From Lachnoclostridium sp. An169 (GTDB taxonomy: Bacteria; Bacillota; Clostridia; Lachnospirales; Lachnospiraceae): a stretch of DNA of 47,327 bases. A program made the translations under genes and the position numbers. How positions within the stretch are numbered: position 1 is the stretch's first letter; every line of letters starts with the position of its first letter. The notes beneath the pieces were generated by a model, which saw only the letters and a program-made list of their open reading frames with translations, was not told the origin of the DNA and searched no databases. This document shows positions 33,069 through 42,221 of this stretch, in pieces. The DNA lies in the NCBI RefSeq assembly GCF_002160525.1, contig NZ_NFKT01000035.1, positions 1-47,327 of the forward strand, read 5' to 3'.

Positions 33069-33248
33069 AGTTTTGCCTCGCTTCCGGTTGTTTTTGCAGT
33101 ATTTTGTGCTGCATCTGTTTTACTATAGAGTAGCTGTGATTTCTTAATAAAGGCCCGAAGAGATTCTAAAGAATTCTTAAGAAGAAGTGCATAAATATTA
33201 AAAATGTGTATAATGACAGAGGAAGATGAAAAGAGAAGGGAGAAAAAG
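33069..33248. promoter_or_regulatory. Divergent regulatory region with a tandem response-regulator box
   Basis: Two adjacent 10-base direct repeats, TTCTAAAGAA and TTCTTAAGAA (33164-33183), and a third TTCTTAA (33141-33147) look like OmpR-family binding sites. On the plus strand they end just before a weak -35 and a TATAAT at 33209-33214 for the two-component genes. On the minus strand TTATTA (33150-33145), 17 bases and TATAGT (33127-33122) could drive the YfhO-GtrA gene, overlapping the third repeat. Control of both sides by the adjacent regulator is inferred. Confidence 0.5.
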
Positions 33249-34007
33249 ATGGAGCACGGGAGTGAAAAGCCGGGAATTCTTATTGTGGATGATAACCCGG
33301 AAATACGGGAAGTCCTGCGGATCCTTCTGGGGGGAGAAGGCTTTGAGATCCACGAGGCCAAAAACGGGAGTCTGGCGTTGGAAAAGGTGCAGAGCCGGGA
33401 ATTCGATCTCATTATTCTGGATATTATGATGCCCGGCATGAACGGCTATCAGACCTGCATGGAGATCAGAAAGAACAGCAACGCACCGATTCTTTTCCTG
33501 AGTGCAAAGACACAGGAAGGGGACAAGATGCTTGGGTTTTCAAGCGGGGGTGACGATTACCTGGCAAAACCATTTTCCTATAATGAGCTGGTCAGCCGCG
33601 CTAAAGCGATGATACGGCGGTATCAGGTCTATCAGGGAAAAGACGGGAGAAATGCGCAGGGCCAGGCAGGCACCGGATATCCGGCCGGAACGGAAGAAAT
33701 TGCGGATTCGATAATCAGAATCTTTGATATAGAGATTAACGAGACAAGGTCCTGTGTCAGCCGGGGCGGGCATGTCATCGACCTGACAGATACGGAGTAT
33801 GCGGTGCTGCACCTGCTTGCGAAAAACAGGCACCAGATTTTTTCTGCAGAGCATCTGTACGAGTCCGTCTGGGGAGAGCCCTACTACTATGGGGCAAATA
33901 ATACGGTTATGGTCCACATAAGGAATCTGAGACGGAAAATTGAGGACGATCCCAAGAATCCGACGGTGATCCGGACCGTATGGGGAAGGGGATACCGCTG
34001 TGATTAG
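33249..34007 (+). CDS. OmpR/PhoB-family response regulator
   Basis: A 252-residue two-domain regulator. The receiver domain (1-125) has acidic Asp14/Asp15, phospho-acceptor Asp58 in IILDIMMPG and Lys in LAKPF. The winged-helix DNA-binding domain (about 150-250) has SAEHLYESVWGEPYY and the recognition helix region NTVMVHIRNLRRKIE with RTVWGRGYRCD at the end. ATG 33249 follows AAGGGAG. An extended N-terminus from 33204 is possible but would overlap the -10 box. It overlaps the kinase gene by 8 bases. Confidence 0.93.
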   Translation: MEHGSEKPGILIVDDNPEIREVLRILLGGEGFEIHEAKNGSLALEKVQSREFDLIILDIMMPGMNGYQTCMEIRKNSNAPILFLSAKTQEGDKMLGFSSGGDDYLAKPFSYNELVSRAKAMIRRYQVYQGKDGRNAQGQAGTGYPAGTEEIADSIIRIFDIEINETRSCVSRGGHVIDLTDTEYAVLHLLAKNRHQIFSAEHLYESVWGEPYYYGANNTVMVHIRNLRRKIEDDPKNPTVIRTVWGRGYRCD

Positions 34008-35370
34008 AGAAAAATGGAAGCAGTTTTTTGAAGAGCACAGACTGGCAAAATGGAAGATCCGGACAAAACTGGCAGTATTGATCCTGGTGATGGCAACGGT
34101 GAGTCTTTCCGTTTATAATGCACTTTGGGTTTCACAGAGAGCTGTATGCCTTTTTCTGGAAAAGACTGGAATTGTGACATTTTTTGACGAGGAGAAATTC
34201 GTCGGGAAGCTGAGAGCAGAGGCTGTGAAATATAGGGTGCCGCTGGAACTTGAAGAAGCGCAGTGGGATGAGATAGAAGGCTTTTTTGATGTGATGACAG
34301 GGGATGGCTACACTTCCGTGTCGATATACAGAGAGGATGGGGATCTGTATTACTGCGGCCGCCTGGCGGCAGTCCTGTCCAGACTTTTGTACGGGACACT
34401 GACAGACGAGAGCATGTCCAGGCTTGGAGAACGGGTGGGACACGCGATTGTCGAATTTCAGAACGGGACATTCTATGTGGAATACCGTTCCTATCACAGA
34501 GCACTGTTTACCTATCCTTACACGATCACTATCGTTGCGCTGTGCGTGCTGATCTTTCTTGCAGTCATCCTCATTTTTATCGGCAGGGTGATCCGCCGGA
34601 TCCTGAGAGTACAGGAGGCAATCACACGAATGTCTCTGGGGGATCTGTCCCGTCCGGTTCCGTCCTGCGGAGCGGATGAGGTCGGGATACTGGCGGCGGA
34701 GCTGGACAGTCTGAGGAAGACACTGGATGAAAATATTACCCGGGAGGAGGAGAACCGCCGGGCAAATCAGGATCTCATCACGGCAATGTCCCATGACCTG
34801 CGGACGCCGCTCACTGTGCTTAACGGTTATCTGGAAGTGCTTAAGCTGAAAAAAGGAGATCCGGAGAAGCAGGAAGAATATATAGACCGATGCCTGAAAA
34901 AGACCGGAGATATCCGCGCCCTGACAGACCGTATGTTTGAGTACGCCCTCGTATATGAAGATACCGAAACCGCCCGGCTCAGACAGATCCCGGTCGCTCT
35001 TCTTGAGAATATCCTCCGGGAAAACTGCGATTTTATTACACTGGCGGGATTCCGTGTGGAAATGGCGCTCCATCCGGGAAGGCAATATATGTTCGGGGAT
35101 GAGATCATGCTGAAGCGGATTTTCAGCAATCTGTTTTCCAATGTATTGAAGTATGGCGATAAATCAGGTCCGGTGATCGTGGAGCTGTCTCCCGACAGAG
35201 GAAGAATCAGGATAACCGTTGCAAATACGGTGAAGAAAGACGCTGCGGAGGTGGAAAGCAACCGGATCGGGCTTAAGAGCACGGAGAAGATGGTGAAAAT
35301 GCATCAGGGGGAATTGTATACATTTGATGAAAATAACGTGTATTCTGTGAAAATTTGGTTCGGGACGTAG
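34000..35370 (+). CDS. Sensor histidine kinase
   Basis: A 456-residue membrane kinase with two transmembrane helices (about 24-45 and 168-192) around an extracellular sensor, then HAMP (about 193-245). The dimerisation helix has His265 in AMSHDLRTPLTVL. The ATPase domain carries the N-box NLFSNVLKYG but lacks an obvious DxGxG box; only RIGLKSTEKM resembles the second glycine motif, as in some VanS-like kinases of this family. Start is GTG 34000 inside the regulator gene. Its partner is the regulator at 33249; stimulus unknown, possibly envelope state given the neighbours. Confidence 0.9.
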   Translation: MIREKWKQFFEEHRLAKWKIRTKLAVLILVMATVSLSVYNALWVSQRAVCLFLEKTGIVTFFDEEKFVGKLRAEAVKYRVPLELEEAQWDEIEGFFDVMTGDGYTSVSIYREDGDLYYCGRLAAVLSRLLYGTLTDESMSRLGERVGHAIVEFQNGTFYVEYRSYHRALFTYPYTITIVALCVLIFLAVILIFIGRVIRRILRVQEAITRMSLGDLSRPVPSCGADEVGILAAELDSLRKTLDENITREEENRRANQDLITAMSHDLRTPLTVLNGYLEVLKLKKGDPEKQEEYIDRCLKKTGDIRALTDRMFEYALVYEDTETARLRQIPVALLENILRENCDFITLAGFRVEMALHPGRQYMFGDEIMLKRIFSNLFSNVLKYGDKSGPVIVELSPDRGRIRITVANTVKKDAAEVESNRIGLKSTEKMVKMHQGELYTFDENNVYSVKIWFGT

Positions 35371-35397
35371 TCAAATTTAATTTGACTACGTCCCGAA
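35359..35397 (+). terminator. Long hairpin spanning the kinase stop codon
   Basis: TTCGGGACGTAGTCAAAT pairs with ATTTGACTACGTCCCGAA around a tiny loop, almost perfectly over 18 bases. The 5' arm includes the last codons and the stop (TAG 35368-35370) of the kinase gene. The following TTAACTTTTG is a weak U-tract, so it may be a terminator or an mRNA-protecting 3' structure. Confidence 0.65.
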
Positions 35398-35575
35398 TTA
35401 ACTTTTGCCCTGTCCCTTTTTGAAAAGCCTGTCTGAAAAGTCTGTCAATATCTTATCCGGAATCTATATATAGTATATCCGGCATGATTTATGTCCAAAA
35501 GGTCTTTAAATTATCAGAAAATTCATATAAAAACATACAATAATAAATTTATTTAAAATAAAATAATATAATGTG

Positions 35576-35604
35576 TTGACAAATACAAGCTCGGATGGTA
35601 TTAT
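35576..35604 (+). promoter_or_regulatory. Sigma-A promoter before the decayed gene
   Basis: TTGACA (35576-35581), 17-base spacer, TATTAT (35599-35604). It appears intact although the gene downstream is broken. Region 35400-35575 is AT-rich with no other recognisable feature. Confidence 0.7.
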
Positions 35605-35731
35605 TAAGTCAATCCAAAAGAGATACAAAAGTACAAAAGAAAAACATCTCAGATGGATATTTATCTAAGAGAACATAAATTATCAGGTGTTCGATTAGAT
35701 TAAAAATACAAGGCAACAGGAGGTCAGTCCA

Positions 35732-36325
35732 ATGGACAGTATAGTTTCAGTTAATAATCAATATGTCAGTGGTACGGCAGATGGAAGTTCCTGTGATGCA
35801 AGAGACCTTTGCTGTAGATAAAGATTAATAATCCAGAAATAAGTACAAGTGAGATAATTTGATCGGAGAGTTCGGAATCTGGATGAAAATCAAGAGATTT
35901 AACATCTGCAGACGTATTGAATATAGATACCACATATAGTAAAATTTCGAAAGATGTGTAAAGAAACATTGAGTAGAATATTCATTTTATAATAAATGAT
36001 ATATAGTTATAGAAGCAATAATTCAGTAGGCTGTTGGAATATCGGGTTATGGTACTGCTTCAGGTGAACGATTATAGGAATAATAACTGAGAGATTATTT
36101 ATAGAGATAAAATGGTACCGGAGCTGACGGAAAGCCGAATGCAGAAGGATTTTACTATGAACCTCAATTTGTTATTAAAGGAGGGAAGATTTAGTAAGCT
36201 GGTCTTAATAAATCGACCGCGAATTATAATAGCAAACCGGCAGAGGTCTCACAGGAACAAAATCAAGTATTTGCCTCCGATTTCAAATATAAAATAATAA
36301 TAATGAAAAAATTAAATAAATCATA
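35732..36325 (+). pseudogene. Decayed gene of unknown product, starting with an intact 29-codon frame
   Basis: Behind AGGAGG (35718-35723) the ATG at 35732 opens a 29-codon frame (MDSIVSVNNQYVSGTADGSS, then CDARDLCCR) ending at 35821. Protein-like pieces continue in other frames, each broken by stops. From 35821: INNPEISTSEII, stop, SESSESG, stop, KSRDLTSADVLNIDTTYSKI. From 36111: NGTGADGKPNAEGFYYEPQF and VIKGGKI, two stops, then AGLNKSTANYNSKPAEVSQE. The pattern fits a protein of roughly 190 residues ruined by frameshifts and nonsense mutations. Its family is not recognised. The alternative is a real 29-residue peptide gene followed by noise; the ordered, hydrophilic later pieces argue against that. 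Confidence 0.5.
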
Positions 36326-36363
36326 AAATGCATCTTCAATGTCAATTGAGGGTGCATTTTTTT
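36325..36363 (+). terminator. Terminator after the decayed gene
   Basis: AAAATGCATC-TTCAAT (36325-36340) pairs with ATTGAG-GGTGCATTTT (36345-36360), loop GTCA, T-run to 36363. Its T-run is shared with the -35 of the next promoter. Confidence 0.8.
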
Positions 36364-36390
36364 GACATTGAGCAGCTCATATGGTAAACT
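36362..36390 (+). promoter_or_regulatory. Sigma-A promoter of the TPR-acidic-AAA gene
   Basis: TTGACA (36362-36367), 17-base spacer, TAAACT (36385-36390). Overlaps the T-tract of the preceding terminator; leader of about 80 bases. Confidence 0.72.
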
Positions 36391-36474
36391 AGGGAAAGAG
36401 TAGCGCTTTGTGTCAGGAAGACGCAGGGGGAGCTAAGAAATCGATAAAACATTATTTTCGATGAGGTGAATGCG

Positions 36475-39400
36475 GTGGATAAGTATGAATATAAGTTAAA
36501 GACAGAACAGATGCTTGAACTTATGGAAGAGGGGTCATATAGGAAGGCAGCAGAACTGGCGGACGAGATTGACTGGCGGAAAGTGCGCAATATTACGATG
36601 CTGATGAATGTCAGCGATATTTATGAGAAAAACGGGGAATATCAGAAAAGCTATGAGGTGCTTAATGACGTTTACCGCCGTGCGGAAGGAAGCAGGAAGG
36701 TTATCTATCGCCTGTGTACTCTTGCACTGAAGACGGGAAATGTGGATGAAGCTATTGACTTCTACGATGATTTTATGCAGATCGCTCCGAAAGATCCAAA
36801 TCAGTATATCCTTCGCTACCAGATCCTGCGGGCACAGAGAGCACCGGTCGAACAGCAGATTGAGGCTCTCGAAGAATTTAAGAAGTCGGAATATATTGAA
36901 GAATGGGCTTATGAACTGGCAAAACTGTATCAGGAAGCCGGAATGACAGCCGAGTGTCTGGAAGAGTGTGATGATCTGATCCTCTGGTTCAGTGAAGGCA
37001 AGTATGTATATAAGGCAATGGAACTGAAGATGCAGTATAAGCCTCTTACGCCTTCCCAACAGGAGAAATATGACCGGAGATTTGAAAAACTTTCTGCTGA
37101 GACGGAGGAAATGCCTAACCTTGAGGCATTTGAAGAAAACCAGGAGGAGCAGGAAGAACCGGAAGTGGTTGAAGACGCAGAAATTATAGAGGAACCGGAA
37201 ACTGCTGAGGAGAAAAAGGGACCGGAGCCGGCGGAAGAATCGATCCCGGAAGTCGCTGAAGCCGGAGAGCCAAGAAAGAAAAAAATCGGCGACACAATGC
37301 GTCTGGATGAGGCTCTTCAGAAGCTGCTTCACAGAGAACCGGAGCCGGAAGTTGTGGAGACAGAGTCAGTATCAGCAGTGACGACGGCTGAAACACAAGA
37401 AGATGCGCCGGATGTGGAAGACATAGAACTTACGGAGGATGCAGAAGATCTGGACGAGGAGCTGGATGACAGTCTGAGTGAGAATGTGACCGCCGATCTG
37501 TGGGATGAACCGGAAACAGAAGAGGTAGATGAGGATATGGCAGATCTTGAGGACGCTATCGGTGAGATTGAATCCGTTGCAGACCTTGATATTGTCAACC
37601 GGATAGCGGAAGAAAAGGCGGCAAAGGCTGCCGAAGCGAACAGCCGGATTTCTACGGCAGGCGCTATGAAAGAAATTATTCCCGAAGAAACAGTGGATGA
37701 GATACCGGAAGATGAACTTCCGGAAGCTGAAGCAGATGAGGCACCGGAAACTGAGAAAGCGGAAATGCAGGAAGGCGGAACCGCAGATCTGACGGAGACA
37801 GCAGAGCTTGATCTGGCGGAAGCTGAAGAATTCCTTGATGAAAGACCAACAGATGAAGCAGCTTCGCCGGAAGCAGACACTTCCTTGGCAGATGCTTCAG
37901 AGACAGATAAGGCCGGAAAGAATATTGAAGATGAGGAGGAGAACACTGCGTCTGGAGATGATGACCAGATTGCCGGACAGATGAGCCTGGAGGATATACT
38001 GGCAGGATGGGACTCTCCGCAGGAGCCGGAAGCCAAGCCGGAGCCGGAGGCCGAGAAGGCTGCTTCGGAGCCGGAAGCAAAAGCCGCTCCGGAGAAAGTG
38101 GAAGAAAAGCCGGAGGTCGAGAAGGCCGCTCCGGAGCCGGAAGCAAAATCTGAACCGGAGCCGGAAGTAAAAGCCGAACCGGAGAAAGCGGAAGAGGAGC
38201 CGGAGGTTGAGAAGGCCGCTCCGGAGCCGGAAGCAAAGGCTGAACCAGAAACCGAGGAGGAAATCCTTGATGTTGAGGAGGCGGAAGAACTTCCGGAAGA
38301 GAGTACACCGAAAAAGAAGACTGAGCCGATTCTTCCGCCGGATATCCAGAGGATGATTGATGAAATCGAAGGTGTTATACCTCCGGAAGAGCCGAAGCCC
38401 AAGGCCCCGGCAAAGAAAGCAGATGAACCTCGTGAAAATATGGGGAAAGTTGCTGAAGAACTTCGGATCGATGATGAGTTTGAGCTTGACGAGAGTGAGG
38501 ATCTTCTGGATGATGAAGAGCTTTTCGATGAGGAAGATGAAGTAGTTCTCGACGAAGGAGAAGCACTGGAAGATAGTGACGCAGAGCTCGTCGATGATGG
38601 GGAAGAGCTGGAAGATAGTGACGCAGAGCTTCTCGATGATGGGGAAGAACTGGAAGACAGCGAGGCAGAGCTCATCGACGATGCTGAAGAGCTGGAGGAT
38701 GATGACGCGGAAATCCTTGATGACGGAGAAGAACTGGAAGACGATGATGCGGAACTTCTGGATGATGGCGAGGAATTTGAGGAAAGCGATGAGGATCTTC
38801 TTGCAGACGCCGAGGAGTTCGAGGAGTCTGGTGATGATCTGACAGCGGATACAAAGGATCTCGGGGACTTTGAGTTTGACGATGAGGGGGCACCGGATCT
38901 GGAGGAAGAGTTCCGTGTGAATCCGGAACACAGCAACGAGCCGGATGACAGAGAGATTCCGGATGACGATGATGATGATATGGATATCCTCTCGGCGACC
39001 ACGCCGCTTAGCAGAAAAGAAACTGCCAAATTGATTGCTACAGGAAAGACGGCGCCGCTGCCGCTCGATGAGATATCGGATGCACTTTCCATGTCAGATA
39101 CCGGGTTTATCGTACACGGGCGTTATGATCTGGAGATGCAGAGCGGAATAGGAACGCGTGCAGGACTGACGGAAGAACAGAAGAAGCTGTTTTCCTATTT
39201 TGTGCCGGTACGGGGAATGAGCGAACAGCTGGTGGATGTGCTTGAGCAGGATAAGAACTGTACGAATCGGGAAGGAACTTCCCGGACGGGAAATCTGCTC
39301 ATAATCGGAAATAAAGGAAACGGAAAGACCGTTCTGGCGGTGGATGTTGTAAAAGCAATCCAGAAACAGAGAAATATCCGTCAGGGAAAAGTTGCCATCG

Positions 39401-39924
39401 TTACAGGTGAATCGCTCAACAAGAAGAAGATCGGAGATATCTTTGAAAAGCTGTACGGAGGTGCTCTGATTATTGAAAAAGCGGGTAAAATGAATGAAAA
39501 AACCGTGGCGAGACTGAATAAGGCCATGGAGAAGGATACGGGAGAACTTCTTATTGTTCTGGAAGAGCAGCGTAAACCGCTTGACCGCCTCCTTTCATCC
39601 AACCGTGAATTCAGGCGGAAATTCACCTGTCGTCTGGAAGTACCGATCTTTATCAATGATGAACTGGTAACATTCGGCCAGACCTATGCTCAGGAAAACG
39701 GATACCGCATCGATGAGATGGGAATTCTTGCACTGTACAGCAGAATTGACTCGCTCCAGAGGGAAGATCATGCTGTTACTGTTGCCGAGGTAAAAGAGAT
39801 CATGGATGAGGCAATCCGACATTCACAGAAGGCATCGGCAAAGAAGCTGGTACGCCGTGTGTTTGGAAAAAATACGGATGAGGCAGATCGAATCCTGCTT
39901 TCAGAGAAAGATTTTAACGTTTGA
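36475..39924 (+). CDS. Large TPR protein with acidic repeats and a degenerate CbxX/EccA-like AAA domain
   Basis: A 1149-residue soluble protein. Residues 1-215 are helical TPR-type repeats (NGEYQKSYEVLNDVYRRA; TGNVDEAIDFYDDFMQIAPK). Residues about 215-860 are extremely acidic and low in complexity, including Pro-Glu-Ala repeats (about 520-600) and seven 14-residue repeats of the DDGEELEDSDAELL kind (about 690-790). The C-terminus (about 900-1149) is AAA-like: Walker A GNKGNGKT (945-952), a Walker-B-like GALIIEKAGKM where the expected acidic pair is altered, and an FRRKF arginine-finger segment. I prefer GTG 36475, with AGGTGA just upstream, over GTG 36466. No signal peptide. Function unknown; scaffold or chaperone-like roles are possible. 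Confidence 0.85.
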   Translation: MDKYEYKLKTEQMLELMEEGSYRKAAELADEIDWRKVRNITMLMNVSDIYEKNGEYQKSYEVLNDVYRRAEGSRKVIYRLCTLALKTGNVDEAIDFYDDFMQIAPKDPNQYILRYQILRAQRAPVEQQIEALEEFKKSEYIEEWAYELAKLYQEAGMTAECLEECDDLILWFSEGKYVYKAMELKMQYKPLTPSQQEKYDRRFEKLSAETEEMPNLEAFEENQEEQEEPEVVEDAEIIEEPETAEEKKGPEPAEESIPEVAEAGEPRKKKIGDTMRLDEALQKLLHREPEPEVVETESVSAVTTAETQEDAPDVEDIELTEDAEDLDEELDDSLSENVTADLWDEPETEEVDEDMADLEDAIGEIESVADLDIVNRIAEEKAAKAAEANSRISTAGAMKEIIPEETVDEIPEDELPEAEADEAPETEKAEMQEGGTADLTETAELDLAEAEEFLDERPTDEAASPEADTSLADASETDKAGKNIEDEEENTASGDDDQIAGQMSLEDILAGWDSPQEPEAKPEPEAEKAASEPEAKAAPEKVEEKPEVEKAAPEPEAKSEPEPEVKAEPEKAEEEPEVEKAAPEPEAKAEPETEEEILDVEEAEELPEESTPKKKTEPILPPDIQRMIDEIEGVIPPEEPKPKAPAKKADEPRENMGKVAEELRIDDEFELDESEDLLDDEELFDEEDEVVLDEGEALEDSDAELVDDGEELEDSDAELLDDGEELEDSEAELIDDAEELEDDDAEILDDGEELEDDDAELLDDGEEFEESDEDLLADAEEFEESGDDLTADTKDLGDFEFDDEGAPDLEEEFRVNPEHSNEPDDREIPDDDDDDMDILSATTPLSRKETAKLIATGKTAPLPLDEISDALSMSDTGFIVHGRYDLEMQSGIGTRAGLTEEQKKLFSYFVPVRGMSEQLVDVLEQDKNCTNREGTSRTGNLLIIGNKGNGKTVLAVDVVKAIQKQRNIRQGKVAIVTGESLNKKKIGDIFEKLYGGALIIEKAGKMNEKTVARLNKAMEKDTGELLIVLEEQRKPLDRLLSSNREFRRKFTCRLEVPIFINDELVTFGQTYAQENGYRIDEMGILALYSRIDSLQREDHAVTVAEVKEIMDEAIRHSQKASAKKLVRRVFGKNTDEADRILLSEKDFNV

Positions 39925-39934
39925 CAGACAATAG

Positions 39935-39966
39935 ACCGGCAGTCTTGAAAAAGACTGCCGGTTTTT
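39935..39966 (+). terminator. Terminator of the TPR-acidic-AAA gene
   Basis: Perfect 12-pair stem ACCGGCAGTCTT (39935-39946) / AAGACTGCCGGT (39951-39962), GAAA loop, TTTTT. A -10-like TATAAT (40011-40016) with a poor -35 follows and probably serves glgB. Confidence 0.9.
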
Positions 39967-40055
39967 GTGCAGAAAGGCTGTTTTCTCTTTCTTTTTCCAT
40001 GTGATTCAAGTATAATAGATACTATGAAAATAAACTTGAGCGGCGAGGTGGCTTT

Positions 40056-41981
40056 ATGGTTAAGAAAGAAAGCACAAAAAAGAAAGTGCAGCCTTATGAA
40101 ATCGGTGAACTTGATCAGTATCTTTTCGGCCAGGGGAATCATTACGAGATTTATCAGAAAATGGGAGCTCATCTGGTTACTGTTGACGGGACGCCGGGAG
40201 TCTATTTTGCGGTATGGGCGCCGCATGCACGGAGAGTCGCTGTCGTAGGTGACTTTAATGAGTGGGATTTTGAGGCAAATTATATGGAACGGCAGGAGCC
40301 GATGGGAATTTATACCTGTTTTGTCCCCGGTGTAAAAGAAGGCGATCTCTATAAGTTCTGCATTGAGACCCAGCAGGGCAAGAGAATCTTCAAGGCAGAT
40401 CCGTTTGCCAATTATGCCGAGTTGAGGCCGGGAACAGCATCCCGTGTGACAGATATCTCTCACCTGAAGTGGACGGACGACGCCTGGATGACGGAGAGAA
40501 AGACGTGGGATCACAAGGTGAATCCTGTGTCGATTTATGAGGTGCATCTTGGCTCATGGATGAGACATCCGGGGAGAGAAGATGAGGGCTTTTACACTTA
40601 CAGAGAATTTGCAGAGGCAATTACGAAATATGTGAAGAATATGGGTTATACGCATGTCGAGCTGATGGGAATGGCAGAGCACCCGTATGACGGTTCCTGG
40701 GGATATCAGGTAACCGGGTATTACGCTCCGACTTCCAGGTACGGGACTCCGGAGGATTTTGCCTACATGATCAACTATCTTCACAGGAACAAGATCGGAG
40801 TAATCCTTGACTGGGTTCCGGCGCATTTCCCGAAAGACGCGCATGGTCTGGCAGATTTTGACGGAACGCCGACATTTGAATATGCAGATCCGAGAAAAGG
40901 GGAACATCCGGACTGGGGAACGAAGATCTTCGATTACGGGAAACCGGAAGTAAAGAATTTCCTGATTGCCAACGCTCTGTTCTGGATTGAGCATTATCAT
41001 GTGGACGGGCTTCGCGTGGATGCAGTTGCCTCCATGCTGTATCTGGATTATGGAAAGCAGGACGGGCAGTGGGTGGCAAATAAATATGGCGGAAACGAGA
41101 ATCTGGAAGCAATTGAATTCTTCAAACATCTGAATTCGGTTGTCCTGGGAAGAAACCACGGAGCGATGATGATCGCGGAGGAGTCTACGGCATGGCCGAA
41201 AGTTACGGGGAAACCGGAGGACGGCGGGCTGGGATTCAGCCTGAAGTGGAATATGGGCTGGATGCATGATTTTATAGAATATATGAAACTTGATCCGTAT
41301 TTCAGGAAAAACGCCCACCATATGATGACTTTTGCAAGTTCATATGCATACAGTGAGAATTACATCCTTGTGCTTTCTCATGATGAAGTAGTGCATCTGA
41401 AGTGCTCCATGATCAATAAGATGCCGGGCCTGGGATTTGATAAATATGCGAATCTGAAAGTCGGGTATGCATTTATGATGGGGCATCCGGGCAAAAAACT
41501 GCTCTTTATGGGGCAGGAATTCGCACAGCTTCGGGAATGGAGCGAGGAGAGAGAGCTTGACTGGTTCCTTCTGGAGGAGGCTCCGCACCAGCAGATACAG
41601 AACTGGTACAGAGACCTGCTGCATCTGTATAAGAAGAACAAGGCCCTGTTCGAGATGGATGCGGATCCGGCGGGCTTTGAATGGATCAACGCGGATGATA
41701 TATTCCGCAGTATATACAGCTTTGTGAGACACTCAAAGGACAATAAGAAAAATCTCCTGTTCGTCTGCAATTTTACACCGATGGAGCGCCGGGACTACAG
41801 AGTGGGAGTACCGCGCAGGAAACAGTGTAAACTGATTCTGAACAGCGATGAACTTCAGTACGGCGGTACAGGTGAAGCGAGACCTCTGCTCTATAAGCCG
41901 GTAAAACAGGAGTGCGATGGAAGAAAATATTCATTTGCATATCCGCTTCCGCCATATGGCGTTGCAGTATTTGAGTTTTAG
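40056..41981 (+). CDS. glgB: 1,4-alpha-glucan branching enzyme GlgB
   Basis: Glycogen branching enzyme (GH13), 641 residues. The N-terminal CBM48 contains VYFAVWAPHARRVAVVGDFN (about residues 48-67). The catalytic barrel has GVILDWVPAHFPKD, nucleophile Asp322 in DGLRVDAVASM, acid/base Glu375 in IAEEST, and the SHDE motif in LVLSHDEVVH. Start ATG 40056 follows GAGGTGG. It transfers short alpha-1,4 chains to alpha-1,6 positions. No other glycogen gene is in the window, so it stands alone here. Confidence 0.96.
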   Translation: MVKKESTKKKVQPYEIGELDQYLFGQGNHYEIYQKMGAHLVTVDGTPGVYFAVWAPHARRVAVVGDFNEWDFEANYMERQEPMGIYTCFVPGVKEGDLYKFCIETQQGKRIFKADPFANYAELRPGTASRVTDISHLKWTDDAWMTERKTWDHKVNPVSIYEVHLGSWMRHPGREDEGFYTYREFAEAITKYVKNMGYTHVELMGMAEHPYDGSWGYQVTGYYAPTSRYGTPEDFAYMINYLHRNKIGVILDWVPAHFPKDAHGLADFDGTPTFEYADPRKGEHPDWGTKIFDYGKPEVKNFLIANALFWIEHYHVDGLRVDAVASMLYLDYGKQDGQWVANKYGGNENLEAIEFFKHLNSVVLGRNHGAMMIAEESTAWPKVTGKPEDGGLGFSLKWNMGWMHDFIEYMKLDPYFRKNAHHMMTFASSYAYSENYILVLSHDEVVHLKCSMINKMPGLGFDKYANLKVGYAFMMGHPGKKLLFMGQEFAQLREWSEERELDWFLLEEAPHQQIQNWYRDLLHLYKKNKALFEMDADPAGFEWINADDIFRSIYSFVRHSKDNKKNLLFVCNFTPMERRDYRVGVPRRKQCKLILNSDELQYGGTGEARPLLYKPVKQECDGRKYSFAYPLPPYGVAVFEF

Positions 41982-41991
41982 GGACATGTCG

Positions 41992-42024
41992 TCTCCCGGG
42001 AATAATTCCCGGGAGATTTTTTTT
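41992..42024 (+). terminator. Terminator of glgB
   Basis: TCTCCCGGGAA (41992-42002) / TTCCCGGGAGA (42006-42016), TAA loop, then an eight-base T-run. Confidence 0.93.
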
Positions 42025-42163
42025 GTGGCGCAGGCGCTGTTTTTGTTGCAGAAGGTGCGTATCCGGAGCAGAGGTGAAGCTTTCTGTCCGCCTCTCCTAT
42101 TTTATGAATAATTTGTTAATAATGAAATAAAATCAGAAAAATATATTAAAATTTTTGTAAAAG

Positions 42164-42172
42164 TGTTATAAT
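42164..42172 (+). promoter_or_regulatory. Extended -10 promoter of hppA
   Basis: TGT-TATAAT (42164-42172) is an extended -10; the AT-rich upstream sequence gives no strong -35. It lies about 50 bases before the hppA start. The region 42025-42163 shows nothing else recognisable. Confidence 0.55.
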
Positions 42173-42221
42173 GGATTGCGTATTCATAAAATTTTATATA
42201 AGGATTGGAGGAATGATAGAA

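Noticed and set aside
37329..39092. Long Ser-rich open frame on the minus strand
   Set aside because: It is the complement of Glu/Asp codons of the acidic region in the 36475 gene and has no ribosome binding site.
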